Assembly (NCBI GenBank): GCA_964576585.1
Contig: CAZNWO010000011.1
Location: 1 to 40,846, forward strand
Origin: GCA-2730975 sp964576585
GTDB taxonomy: Bacteria; Verrucomicrobiota; Verrucomicrobiia; Opitutales; Seribacteraceae
DNA: 40,846 bases
Direction: 5' to 3'
Shown: positions 25,820-35,700 of the stretch, piece after piece
Layout: each line of letters starts with the position of its first letter
Numbering within the stretch: position 1 is the stretch's first letter
Position numbers and translations under genes: made by a program
Notes under the pieces: model-generated
The model's input: only the letters and a program-made list of their open reading frames with translations
Told to the model about the DNA's origin: nothing
Database searches by the model: none

Positions 25820-28800
25820 ATGAATAACCGTCCCCGCAAACTCTTGGCCATTGCGACAGCACTAGCTGTTCTGCCATGCTTTGCCGCAGCAAAAGTTTAT
25901 TCCCCCGAGCTTTTCCCCATTCCCTACGACATCGCCGAGGATGGCGAAGTGGCAATGGTGATCGAAAACGAAAAGGGTGAACGAATCCGAAACCTCGTCG
26001 CCCAAGTGGAGAGGGTAAAAGGTCGCAATCAGGAAAAGTGGGATTGCCGGGACGGACAGGGCATCTACGTGTCACCCGGCAAATATCGTTGGCGAGGAAT
26101 ATATGCGCCACCCTTGGAACTGCATTACCAGCAGACGGTTTACCCAAACGTTGAGGCGCATGCCGACGACCGTCTCCCATGGAACTGGAGCCCGAAGGAT
26201 GGTTTCCTCGGGAATCACACGAACCTCGCCGCAGTTTGCGCGTTGGGCGACAAGATTTATATGTCGATGGGAGGAACGGAAGGCGGGCACGCCTTTCTCG
26301 AGGCCAATCTAAAGGGACAAAAGCTCTGGGGAACGGGAGCCGGCGCCGACCACATCTTCACCGATGGCGAAAACTTGTACGTCGATTCTCAAAACGTCAT
26401 CTACCGGATCGACCTTTCCACGCACCGGAGAACCCCGATACACCGCAAGGGTTCCGAAGGCGTAGCCGGCGTCACCTGGGTGGGTTGGGCTGCCCACGAC
26501 AATCGAATCTACGTGGTCTGGAGAAAGCAAGCTTCCATGATCAAAAATGCCTTTGGCCCGGACAAGGTAGACTTGGACCATTGCTACCCAACGCTCCCCG
26601 TCATGAGGAAGACAAAGGAATTCTACGGGATTCCCGCATACCATCAAAGGGAATTCCTGAGGCTTTGCCGGCTTTACGGAAAGCCGCCCGGAATGATTGC
26701 CCCCGAGGGACTAACCCAAATCAGGTCCACCAAGGGACCCGCTTCGAAGCAATACGTCGTACTGGCGTTCAAGGAAGAGGTTGGGTTCGGGACGCTCCTT
26801 TTGCCGTCCCAGGAAAATCCTGAGCACGAGATGATGCTCAGCCTCCTGAAGCCGGGCGCCCCTTATCCCCCGGAGCCCGGCAAAGAGGACTACTGGGAGC
26901 CCATGCCTCCCGCAACCGGCACTCCCGGATGGCTCTCCGTCACGCTGCCTGAAGGAGTCAAGACGAGGGCTTTAAGGATTGCCTTCAAGAAGGATTCGAC
27001 GGATCTCGACGACGTCCTGGTCTCCAAGTCCTTGGTCGACGACGTGAAGGACCTGGACATAGACTTTGCCCTAGGCTCGGTTGGAGAAAAGAAGCCGGGC
27101 GCAAGCGAGCTACTCGAAGAAGGAGTCGGAAGGGCTGAAACCTGGACGGGCAAAATTGATGGACTCCGAATGCTGAAGAATCGTTTCAAGAACCTTGTTG
27201 CAGAAGCCAAGATCTGGGTAAACAGCGGCGAGGTGGATCCTTCCACGGGTGTTTGGGACGCAAAGAGGGACAAAGTCGTCACTCCAAGCAATCCCGGCGT
27301 CTATCTCATGACATGGGAGCAAAGCCAAAAAATCAGGGGCTTGGCTTTCAAGGAAATCGGTGGAGCAAGGACCGAAATCGACGTCTATAGGGGGCCGCCC
27401 GGCAAGCCGGTCGACCCAGAGGGCGTAGAAGGATGGGAACACGTCTCCACCTACAGGCAACCCATAAGGAACGGCGCCCACAATGCGGGAAACAATGCTC
27501 GAGCCAAGTATTTGGACGGCACCTTGGATTTTGGTAGAGAAATCGATACACGCGCCATGCGCCTTCGGGTCATTGAACCGCAGACCGCGGGAGGAACCGC
27601 AGACGTTCGGGTCGAGAACCCCGCCAAGCGCTGTAAACTTTACGGCATTGCCGTGCTACAAGCGCTCGACGAGGACATTCCCGATGCGACGGGCCATGTA
27701 CTCGAAGTCCGCGACGCCACCAATGGCGGACTCGTTCGAAGGGTCGACACACCCTTGGATCGCCGAATTGCCTTTTCGCCCGATGGCAAGCTCTGCGGAA
27801 TATCAAAGGGCAAGGTCGTGCGAGTCGACCCCGAGACGGGCGAAGTCCTGGGCGAAGTTGCTCCCGGGATGAAGCAGGCCTTTTGCCTGACCTTCGACGA
27901 CAAGGGCAACCTTTACGTCTTCGACAACGAAACGGAGCGACGCAACATCCGCGTCTATGACCCCAAGGGGAAATTCCTCAGGACAATCGGCACACCAGGC
28001 CTTCGCGAGCCCGGCATCTGGGATCCCGCCAAGCTTGTCGAGTGCGTCTCGATAGCTGTGGACCGACTCGGGCAAGTCTGGGCCGTCTACCCACACGAGA
28101 ACCCTAGGAGAATCGTCCAATACAACCCCGACGGATCCTTTGCCAGAGAGTTCCTGGGCAACACCCACTACGGCGGGGGAGGCACCTTGGATCGCTACGA
28201 CAAGACCCGCGCCTACTACAAGACCATGGACTTCTTCGTGGACTGGAAGGATCGACGCAGTCGAGTGTTTGCGGAGCTCCACGACCAATGGCTCCACAGC
28301 AGCATTTGGTGGCCCTATCACTTTCGAAACGACGTCACGGCCGCCATGGTCGACGGACGGCGCTACTTGGTCACACAGCAGTTGCTGATCAACCCCATGC
28401 GACGGGCGGGCTTCGTCTACCTGGTTGACGAGAAGAAACGATCCATGCGCTTGGTCGCCGGGGCGGGCATGTGTACGGCAGGCGACTTCTTCCGAACTCC
28501 TGAGTGGACCGAAAGGCTTGAAGGCAAGCAACTTTCCAAAATCAAGTTCATGTGGTCCGACTTCAATGGCGACGAAATCCCTCAACCGGACGAGGTAAAG
28601 CTTTCGGACCTGACCGGGGGCAGTCATCAAGTCGGACGTTTCAATCTAGACCTAAGCTTAATTTCAAATTCGGGGCACTATCAGGTGAAGTCCTTTACCG
28701 ACAAGGGTGTCCCCATCTACGAGGAAGTGAAAGGTCCCGGTGGAGTCGTGAGGCTAACGGACGGCAACTATTTCCAAATGGGTTATGGGAGTGACCCCGG

Positions 28801-30094
28801 AAAGTCGGTCAACCGCGTCGTGACGCCCGAAGGCGAGGTACTTTGGACATATCCAGCATGGAACGGAGTTTCAGGCTTGTGGATTGCCGACTGGAGCCCC
28901 GGCTACGTATCCAACCAGCTTGTGGTCAGCGGTCATGAAAAAGCCCATGCAGGCGAACTCGGCGAATTCTTCGTAATCGGGGCAAACACGGGACAAATGA
29001 ACCTTTGGTCCTCCGACGGCTTTCTTGCCGGCCGGGTTACATACCATACTCGGGACCCCAAGCGCCGCACCCTCGGCGACAGCAATAAACGCGGGACCCG
29101 CATGGATCGGCTGACTCTCAGACAGGAGCACTTTCACTCGTTTTTCACAAAGACCGAGGAAGACGGCCGCTACTACATAATCGGAGGAGACGACTTGGTA
29201 AGCATCATCGAGGTGCGCGGCATCGACAAATACAGGCGGATATCGGGTGAATTCGAGGTTACCTTGGAAGACATCGAAAAAGCCCGCTCTCACTATTCCA
29301 GGACCCTACAGGAAACCCTCGCCGAAAAGGCTCCCGTCCAAGACTGCCCACTTTCGCCTTTAAAAATCGATGGAGCCTTTGAGACGGACGAGTTGCTGGT
29401 AACGAAAATCGACCGTAACCATCAGGCCCAGTTTCGCTGCAGTTACGACAAGAAAAACCTCTACCTCTCCTTCATGGTTAACGCCTCGGGACCATTCAGA
29501 AATGGTGGAGACGACTATCGTCGCATATTCAAGACGGGAGCCGGGGTAGAAATCAGAATAGGAACCGACCCCAAGGCCAACCCGAGACGCAAGCAACCCA
29601 CCCATGGGGACCTTCGACTGGTACTCGCCTTCGATGGTGAAACCCCCAAGGCGGTTCTCTATCGACCAAGAATCAGCGGAGGACCCGGAAAGCTCTCCTG
29701 GAAGGTATCGACCGTGGCCGGAGGTGAAACCCGATTCGACGAAGTACGTCAATTGACAAACCTCACTCTGGTGAGGGGCAAGGCAGGCGAAGCCAATGTC
29801 ATCGAGGCCGCTGTGCCCCTCAACGAATTGGGCCTGCAACCCTCCCACAAGTCGAAATACAAGTTCGACTGGGGATTCCTCAGCACCGACAACGGCTTGG
29901 TCACCTCAGGACGAAACTACTGGACAAACAGAGCGGCCGTGGGCGTAACCGACGAGCCAATTGAAGCTAGACTGAACCCATCCCTGTGGGGAACCCTCCA
30001 GTTCGGGGAAACCCCGAAACAACCAGGCGACTCCCTCGCAAAGGAACCCGCCACCCTAGACGACCTTCTTGACCAAGCGATCAAAATCCAATGA
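25820..30094 (+). CDS. Large secreted propeller protein with FlgD-like and CBM9-like ends
   Basis: The product has 1424 residues with a signal peptide ending near CFAAA (residue 24). A FlgD-like Ig segment lies at 45-95 (VIENEKGERIRNLV ... GKYRWRGIY). Propeller strands follow at about 128-220, then beta-sandwich regions in the middle with discoidin-like character. NHL-type blades occupy about 649-780 (FDDKGNLYVFDNE, YDPKGKFLRTIG). A calcium-loop-like segment lies at 914-925 (D914, N916, D918, E925). A C-terminal CBM9/DOMON-like sugar-binding domain spans about 1177-1395. It sits between the propeller gene and the enolase-family gene, whose start overlaps its stop by 4 bases (ATGA). No catalytic residues were identified. 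The composition suggests a surface or periplasmic carbohydrate-binding protein (inference). Confidence 0.92.
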   Translation: MNNRPRKLLAIATALAVLPCFAAAKVYSPELFPIPYDIAEDGEVAMVIENEKGERIRNLVAQVERVKGRNQEKWDCRDGQGIYVSPGKYRWRGIYAPPLELHYQQTVYPNVEAHADDRLPWNWSPKDGFLGNHTNLAAVCALGDKIYMSMGGTEGGHAFLEANLKGQKLWGTGAGADHIFTDGENLYVDSQNVIYRIDLSTHRRTPIHRKGSEGVAGVTWVGWAAHDNRIYVVWRKQASMIKNAFGPDKVDLDHCYPTLPVMRKTKEFYGIPAYHQREFLRLCRLYGKPPGMIAPEGLTQIRSTKGPASKQYVVLAFKEEVGFGTLLLPSQENPEHEMMLSLLKPGAPYPPEPGKEDYWEPMPPATGTPGWLSVTLPEGVKTRALRIAFKKDSTDLDDVLVSKSLVDDVKDLDIDFALGSVGEKKPGASELLEEGVGRAETWTGKIDGLRMLKNRFKNLVAEAKIWVNSGEVDPSTGVWDAKRDKVVTPSNPGVYLMTWEQSQKIRGLAFKEIGGARTEIDVYRGPPGKPVDPEGVEGWEHVSTYRQPIRNGAHNAGNNARAKYLDGTLDFGREIDTRAMRLRVIEPQTAGGTADVRVENPAKRCKLYGIAVLQALDEDIPDATGHVLEVRDATNGGLVRRVDTPLDRRIAFSPDGKLCGISKGKVVRVDPETGEVLGEVAPGMKQAFCLTFDDKGNLYVFDNETERRNIRVYDPKGKFLRTIGTPGLREPGIWDPAKLVECVSIAVDRLGQVWAVYPHENPRRIVQYNPDGSFAREFLGNTHYGGGGTLDRYDKTRAYYKTMDFFVDWKDRRSRVFAELHDQWLHSSIWWPYHFRNDVTAAMVDGRRYLVTQQLLINPMRRAGFVYLVDEKKRSMRLVAGAGMCTAGDFFRTPEWTERLEGKQLSKIKFMWSDFNGDEIPQPDEVKLSDLTGGSHQVGRFNLDLSLISNSGHYQVKSFTDKGVPIYEEVKGPGGVVRLTDGNYFQMGYGSDPGKSVNRVVTPEGEVLWTYPAWNGVSGLWIADWSPGYVSNQLVVSGHEKAHAGELGEFFVIGANTGQMNLWSSDGFLAGRVTYHTRDPKRRTLGDSNKRGTRMDRLTLRQEHFHSFFTKTEEDGRYYIIGGDDLVSIIEVRGIDKYRRISGEFEVTLEDIEKARSHYSRTLQETLAEKAPVQDCPLSPLKIDGAFETDELLVTKIDRNHQAQFRCSYDKKNLYLSFMVNASGPFRNGGDDYRRIFKTGAGVEIRIGTDPKANPRRKQPTHGDLRLVLAFDGETPKAVLYRPRISGGPGKLSWKVSTVAGGETRFDEVRQLTNLTLVRGKAGEANVIEAAVPLNELGLQPSHKSKYKFDWGFLSTDNGLVTSGRNYWTNRAAVGVTDEPIEARLNPSLWGTLQFGETPKQPGDSLAKEPATLDDLLDQAIKIQ

Positions 30095-31326
30095 ACGGAA
30101 CAAACGCCATGAGAAATCCACGCAAAACCTTTAATCGCCGCGATATGCTCGGCTCCCTCGGCTTAGGAGCAACCGCATCACTTGGCTTCCACATGACACA
30201 GGAAAACGCCACGGGGAAAAATCCCGCGGCCGACGTCGTGGACAAGGGGGCCAACCTCAAGATCACCAACGTGCAGATGTTCCATGTCGGGAAACTCTAC
30301 GTTCGCATCCAAACCAATGCAGGCATTACGGGCTGGGGAGAGACCTACGGACTCGTACCGAAGGCAGCCATCGAGCTTTGCGCCGCGATGGGGGAGGGCA
30401 TCAAGGGAGAAAACCCCACTCGCATCGAACACATTTGGCAACGCCTTTTTCGAGGGCACCGCGACATGCGGGGAGGATCGTTCATCACAAACGTCATCTC
30501 GGGGATCGATCAAGCCCTATGGGACATAGCGGGCAAGGCATGGGGCGTACCCGTATACCGCCTCTTGGGAGGACCGACTAGGGACAGGATTCGCATATAT
30601 CCAAGCGAGAGCTCGTGGAAGATCGGTCCCGGCGGTCCGCGCCAGTTCGCCGCCACACCCCAATGGGTCAAGGGTTACGTAGATCACGTAAAGCATTTCC
30701 GTGAAAAGCTGGGTCCCAATGGAGCCATCATGCTTGATGCTCACTGCGCAATGCCTCCCGTCTTTCTCATCCAATTGGCCAACGCACTGGAACCATACGA
30801 CGTTCTCTTCATCGAGGAACCCGCCGTCCCTGGAAACATCGAGGTTTTCAAACGCCTCAAGGAGTCGATCAAGGTTCCCTTGGCCACAGGCGAACGCGAC
30901 CGCACTATATGGGAGTTCATGCCTTACCTTCAGGAGCGCTGCATAGACGTGCTCCAGCCCGACATAGGAGCCTGTGGAGGCATAAGTCAAATGAAGAAAA
31001 TAGCCACCTTGGCCGAAGCCTACCACGTACCTTTGGCGCCACATAACGCAACAACCGTACTCGGAATGACCGCAAGCTTTCACGCCATTGCATCCATTCC
31101 GTTCTTCCTCATCCACGAAGGCGGCAAAGGATACAACCCCGGAGACGTAGCCCGCGTTTCCTGGACAATCGACAAGCAGGGCTACGCTTCCCTGCCGCAA
31201 GGGCCGGGCCTTGGAGTAGAGATTGATGAGAAAAAGGTATTGGAACTACACAAGAAAATGCCCGCGAAGCCGGGAGGGTGGCCTAGCCCAAGGCACGAGA
31301 AGGACGGTTCCATCGCAGACTATTGA
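30091..31326 (+). CDS. Tat-exported enolase-superfamily protein (galactonate/mannonate dehydratase-like)
   Basis: The product has 411 residues. A twin-arginine signal (N-R16-R17-D-M-L-G followed by a Gly/Ala/Leu stretch) precedes a complete mandelate racemase/muconate lactonising fold. Metal ligands are visible: D216 in LDAHC, the E242-E243 pair in FIEEP and E268 in ATGERD. H218 in D-A-H and H318 in APHN match the D-galactonate dehydratase pattern. Such enzymes abstract the proton next to a sugar-acid carboxylate and eliminate water. Export through Tat would place the reaction in the periplasm, which is unusual for this fold, although annotated Tat forms occur in PVC bacteria. The start could instead be the ATG at 30109, which also keeps the Tat motif. 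The substrate cannot be assigned from sequence alone. Confidence 0.93.
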   Translation: MNGTNAMRNPRKTFNRRDMLGSLGLGATASLGFHMTQENATGKNPAADVVDKGANLKITNVQMFHVGKLYVRIQTNAGITGWGETYGLVPKAAIELCAAMGEGIKGENPTRIEHIWQRLFRGHRDMRGGSFITNVISGIDQALWDIAGKAWGVPVYRLLGGPTRDRIRIYPSESSWKIGPGGPRQFAATPQWVKGYVDHVKHFREKLGPNGAIMLDAHCAMPPVFLIQLANALEPYDVLFIEEPAVPGNIEVFKRLKESIKVPLATGERDRTIWEFMPYLQERCIDVLQPDIGACGGISQMKKIATLAEAYHVPLAPHNATTVLGMTASFHAIASIPFFLIHEGGKGYNPGDVARVSWTIDKQGYASLPQGPGLGVEIDEKKVLELHKKMPAKPGGWPSPRHEKDGSIADY

Positions 31327-31348
31327 AGCGAAACCGGCTCTTTTTTAC

Positions 31349-31378
31349 TTGAAAAGCATTCCCGAAGGTTATTATAGG
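31349..31378 (+). promoter_or_regulatory. Possible sigma-70-like promoter for the DUF1501 gene
   Basis: TTGAAA at 31349-31354 is followed by an AT-rich block TATTATAGG at 31370-31378. TATTAT would give a 15-base spacer, and TTATAG or TATAGG a spacer of 17 or 18 bases. The stretch lies in the 90-base gap between the enolase-family stop and the DUF1501 start, and is the best promoter candidate there. Promoter consensus in PVC bacteria is poorly known, so this is tentative. Confidence 0.35.
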
Positions 31379-31405
31379 TATTACACAAGTATATGTTAAC
31401 AGTTC

Positions 31406-31411
31406 AAGGAG
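31406..31411 (+). promoter_or_regulatory. Shine-Dalgarno fixing the DUF1501 start
   Basis: AAGGAG lies 5 bases before the ATG at 31417. It falls after the upstream in-frame ATG at 31393, so it supports the internal ATG as the real start. Confidence 0.75.
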
Positions 31412-31416
31412 AAGAG

Positions 31417-32733
31417 ATGAGGGGGTTTTGCGATGGGGCTACCCGTCGTAATTTTCTGAAGGTAGGAGCCATGGGATTGGGCTTCGGCAGCATGGGGATG
31501 CCGGAGATGCTCAAGCTTCAGGCGGCCCAGAAAGACTCAAAGCCTTCCTACAAGGCAGTAATCAACCTCCATCTTGAGGGTGGACCTCCCCAAATGGACA
31601 CCTTCGACATGAAGCCCGATTCCAGGCTTGAGCTAAGAGGTGAATTCTCCCCTATTCGCACCAAGGTGCCGGGGACCCACATTTGCGAACTCCTTCCGAA
31701 ACTGGCACAGCTCACCGACAAATTCAGCATCATTCGAACCGTGGTTGGCAACGTCAACAAGCACAACTACGACACCACTCAAATCGGTTACCCCGGCCTA
31801 GCCTTGCCCAATCCGGCTATGCGCTCCATAGGCGGAGCTCCCACTGTCGGTGGAGTGATCACAAAGATTCTCGGCGGAAGGGACGGTATGCCCGCCTTCG
31901 TGTGGGACAAGGTCGGTGGCTCTCAGGAATTTGTGCAAGATGGATGGATCGGTCCGCGCTACAAGCCGTTTGACCCGAAATTGAGCCCCGAGACATTCAA
32001 GGCGACAATCCCTGAGGAACGCCTGCACGACCGACTCGGACTCTTGGGCATCCTTGATAAGATCAAGCGGAAGGTGGACACCTCCAGCGAGATGGCCATC
32101 ATGGACTCGCATACTCAGGAAGCTGTTAACATGGTAATGTCCGGCAAAATCGCCGAGGCAATGGACCTTTCCCGCGAACCCGAGAAAACCCGAGCCAAGT
32201 TCACCAAGGATATTCCCGGCAAGTGGAGCGGGCAAACCGAACGATTACTGCTTGCCCGCAGGTTGGTCGAGGCGGGTGCCCGCTATGTCTCGCTGAATTG
32301 GGGTGGTTATCTGGGATTCGACTCCCACGACAACAATTATCCAAAGATGCGCGCCATCCTGCCACCTTTCGATGCCTCACTCGCAGCGTTGATCACCGAC
32401 CTGTATGAAAGAGGTTTGGATAAAGACGTGCTTGTCGTTGCTTGGGGAGAGTTCGGGCGGACTCCGATCGTCAACGAAAAAGCCGGCAGAGATCATTGGC
32501 CCCCGGTTCAATGCGCCCTCATGATAGGTGGCGGATTGAAGATGGGACAAGTAATCGGCGTCACCGACCATCTGGCAGGCGAACCTACCGAACGTCCCGT
32601 GCACGTTCACGAAATCTTGGCTACCATTTACAGGCATTGCGGCATCGACCCACAGGAGACTCAGCTAATCGATCCCAACGGTCGACCGCGCTACCTGCTC
32701 GACCACCGCAAGCCCGTCGAGGAGCTAATTTAG
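31417..32733 (+). CDS. Tat-exported DUF1501 protein
   Basis: The product has 438 residues from the ATG at 31417, which has a good ribosome-binding site; an in-frame ATG 24 bases earlier lacks one. A canonical twin-arginine signal lies at the start (T-R10-R11-N-F-L-K-V-G-A). DUF1501 belongs to the alkaline-phosphatase/sulfatase-like fold. Typical phrases are present: NLHLEGGPPQMDTFD near residue 50, VAWGEFGRTP near 342 and GRDHWPP near 358. The family is abundant in planctomycetes and verrucomicrobia, usually encoded next to a DUF1549/DUF1553 cytochrome-like gene, and its substrate is unknown. Here that partner is absent. The neighbour is the enolase-family gene upstream, and the diheme dehydrogenase is convergent downstream. 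Confidence 0.94.
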   Translation: MRGFCDGATRRNFLKVGAMGLGFGSMGMPEMLKLQAAQKDSKPSYKAVINLHLEGGPPQMDTFDMKPDSRLELRGEFSPIRTKVPGTHICELLPKLAQLTDKFSIIRTVVGNVNKHNYDTTQIGYPGLALPNPAMRSIGGAPTVGGVITKILGGRDGMPAFVWDKVGGSQEFVQDGWIGPRYKPFDPKLSPETFKATIPEERLHDRLGLLGILDKIKRKVDTSSEMAIMDSHTQEAVNMVMSGKIAEAMDLSREPEKTRAKFTKDIPGKWSGQTERLLLARRLVEAGARYVSLNWGGYLGFDSHDNNYPKMRAILPPFDASLAALITDLYERGLDKDVLVVAWGEFGRTPIVNEKAGRDHWPPVQCALMIGGGLKMGQVIGVTDHLAGEPTERPVHVHEILATIYRHCGIDPQETQLIDPNGRPRYLLDHRKPVEELI

Positions 32734-32737
32734 CTCC
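32721..32737 (+). terminator. Stem-loop over the DUF1501 stop codon
   Basis: GGAGCTA, a 3-base loop ATT, then TAGCTCC form a perfect 7-bp hairpin. The TAG stop codon (32731-32733) is its first right-arm triplet. A second GC-rich inverted element (CCCGC ... GCGGG) lies just downstream at about 32749-32774. No T-run follows the first stem on the plus strand; on the minus strand the second element contains a run of five T in its loop. It may serve the two convergent genes as a weak bidirectional terminator, but the evidence is limited. Confidence 0.35.
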
Positions 32738-32782
32738 CCTCCGCTGCTCCCGCCGGCAAAAAGAACCTTGCGGGCAAGCGAT

Positions 32783-35700
32783 TCAGTCAAGGTCATCCTT
32801 TAGGGAAACCAGATATTCCAGCAGGTCGCTAATTTCCGTTTTACTGAAAAGTTCTCCTATTGGAGGCATGCTCGAAACCGGTGAAGTTATGCGAGAGTCA
32901 ACTTGATCGACCGGAACCTCAACTTTTCCGCCCGAAGGTGGATGAATGGCAATACTCTCCAAGTTCTCGGAAACAATGATACCCGAATGGCTTTCTCCGC
33001 TCTTTAGGGAAAGAACCACAGTCAGGAAGTCCTTGGCAATCTTGGCGCTGGGATCGATCATGGATTGAAGCAAGTCGTGCCTAGATACCCTAGAACCTAT
33101 ACCCGTGAGGCTAGGTCCGACGAAACCTCCACCACGTTCGCCGATCCTGTGACAGGCTATACAGCGCGACTTGAGGTTTGTCTGAAACAGGACTCGACCG
33201 CGTTCCGAATCTCCTTTTGGCAAGCCTTTCGCTAGTGCCTCGATAGAAGAACCGGGCGACGAAGCTTGCGATGAAGAGCTTGTAGTTCCGACCAATTCCT
33301 CTGCAGTCCAAAGAGCAGTACGATCTTTCGTTTCACTTCGGACCTTAGCCACCAGACTTGGCTCAACGGGATCACCCCAATTGTTCCATGCTCTGCGAAC
33401 GTAAGTGAGGACGGCGGCCAAACGTTCGTCGCTCATAATTGGAGAATACCCCATTCCCGGCATGGCCAAGTTCCATTTCTTCCCATTCACCACTATTGGC
33501 CCCATCAATCCGTGAAGCACAACCCGAACGAGACGCTCCGGTGGACCGTGAACCCAATCGGACTCGAAAAGGGGAGGGGCCTTTCCATCCTGCCCTTTAC
33601 CATTCTCCTGGTGACAGGCCAAACAAGTAACGGCATAGATGGACTTGCCTAGCTCGAATCGTTTTCTCTCCTCGACCGAAAGGCTGCGCCTAATGGGCTC
33701 GCGTTCTCGCTTTGTCTTGTCTCCAATCCAAGTCACAACCCTTTGAAGACGGGAAGCCTTGGCCTGAGTTTCCTTGTCGGGAGATTGCTTCAGTTGGTCA
33801 AGTAATGCAGGTCTGGACTCGAGCTTAACGGGGACGGGCCATCGACCTCGACTTAAGTACGAGCCGAGCACGCCCTTCAGCATCATGTCGCGACGCCAAC
33901 GTAAATCGGAATCTTGATTAACCATAAGCGAGAGGAGCCTTGAGGTTCGCTTGGCATCCTTTTGGTTGAACACAGCCATAGCCAACATGGGAAGCAAGCC
34001 TTCCTCCCAAGACTGTCTCTTCCAGTCCTTTTGCCAGCGAGGATGTCGGAGGAGTCGCTCGATAAACTCCAACTCTCTACCCTCGAGACCACTGGCAGCA
34101 GCAGCAAAGAAAACGGACCCTCTATGCTCGGAAACGATATTTGCCATGACGGACTCGGCCTTGTCGTGCCTGAATTCGCCCAAGGTGAGAAGCAATTGCA
34201 GTCTAACCATCGGGCGCTGATCCTCAAGAAGGGTAATTAATCGCTTTAGGATTTTCGATGGATCGATAGGAGCACCATCTCTTGGAGGCGCGGGTTGCTC
34301 CGGATCGGGCTTGCGGGCAGATTCGGATTTTTGGTCGATAAATCTTTCGCTTAGCCGCACGGCGGTGGCTCGAACCATTGGATCGGAATCGTCAATTGCC
34401 CGATCGACAGTCTTCCAATCCAGACTACCGATGCCTTCCAAGGTCCAGAGAGCATGCAGGCGACCCAAATGGCTTTTCCCGTCAACGACAAGTTTCCTCA
34501 AAAGGTCCGCTTGCTTGCGCGCCTTCTTTTCAACCAACAAACGTTGAGCGGTATCTCGCCACCATCCGTTGGGATGAGATAGATGGCGAACCAATTGCTC
34601 CGGACTGTGCCTGGACATCGTGGGAACTTTACCAAGGGGCTTTCCTTCATGACGTATGCGATAAATTCTCCCCAAACCCGGCGGTTGCTCCAATCCCCGC
34701 GAATTGATTTGGTTGCGAAGATAGGGCATCAAGAAGACCACGTGCTCGATAATGCCCTTGTACATGTCGGAGACGTAAAGAGCCCCATCGGGCCCGGTAC
34801 GACTGTTGAGTGGACGAAAACGTTCGTCGGTCGAGGCAACCAACTCTTTCTTCCCGAAATGGTTGGAAGCCGACAAGTAAACGCCATCTGAACCCAACTT
34901 GTTTAGTCTAACCAGATTCCCTCCTGCTTCCGGCACCACAGCCGAGCCATAGTATTCCTCAGGAAACTGGTCGCCTCGATAAATGGAGACCCCTGCAGCA
35001 ATGGTAAAGGTACGGAGCGTTCCATCGTCGCGCAGTTCACGCCCCCCAAGGGTAATGCCCGGAGCAACCCGGATGGGATAAATCTCCTGCGACCCCCAGT
35101 AAATCCACGAGTTCAACCCATAGGACAGCCTGCCGCCGCCCACGCTCTGTCGAAAGTTTCGGTTTCGATAAAGGTATGCCGAAGGAAACAAGTCCGCGTG
35201 CAAGGGAGAGCTCTCGTAGCAATAGTAGAGCCTGCCATAGTCGTCTTGAGACATTCCCCATTGCCCCCTGAAGAAAGTCTCTTCCTCGATTAGCTTTCCG
35301 TCGACGAACTTGTGCCGAACGCTGGACTTGGCGTTATACATCCAGTTGTCGATACAGTGGAACAAGCCATTGTCCGTATGCTGGGGATCTCCGGGGACTC
35401 CGAAGGTTCCGACCTGTCGCTTTTTGTCACACTTCAGGTCTCCATCCGTGTCTTCGCAGAACCAAAGCTTGGGAGGTTCCTGAATCAGGACTCCGCCCTG
35501 CACGAACTGTACGGTTCGCGCCATGACCAACCCGTCGAGAAAAACCGTCGACTTGTCCATGAAGGTGTCACCGTCGGTATCCTCAAGGACAACCACCCGA
35601 CCAACGGGGTCGCCTTCCGTTGATCCGTTGATATCATGCATATAACCCCGGAACTCCACTGCCCAGATGCGTCCGTCCGCATCAAATTCAAACATGATTG

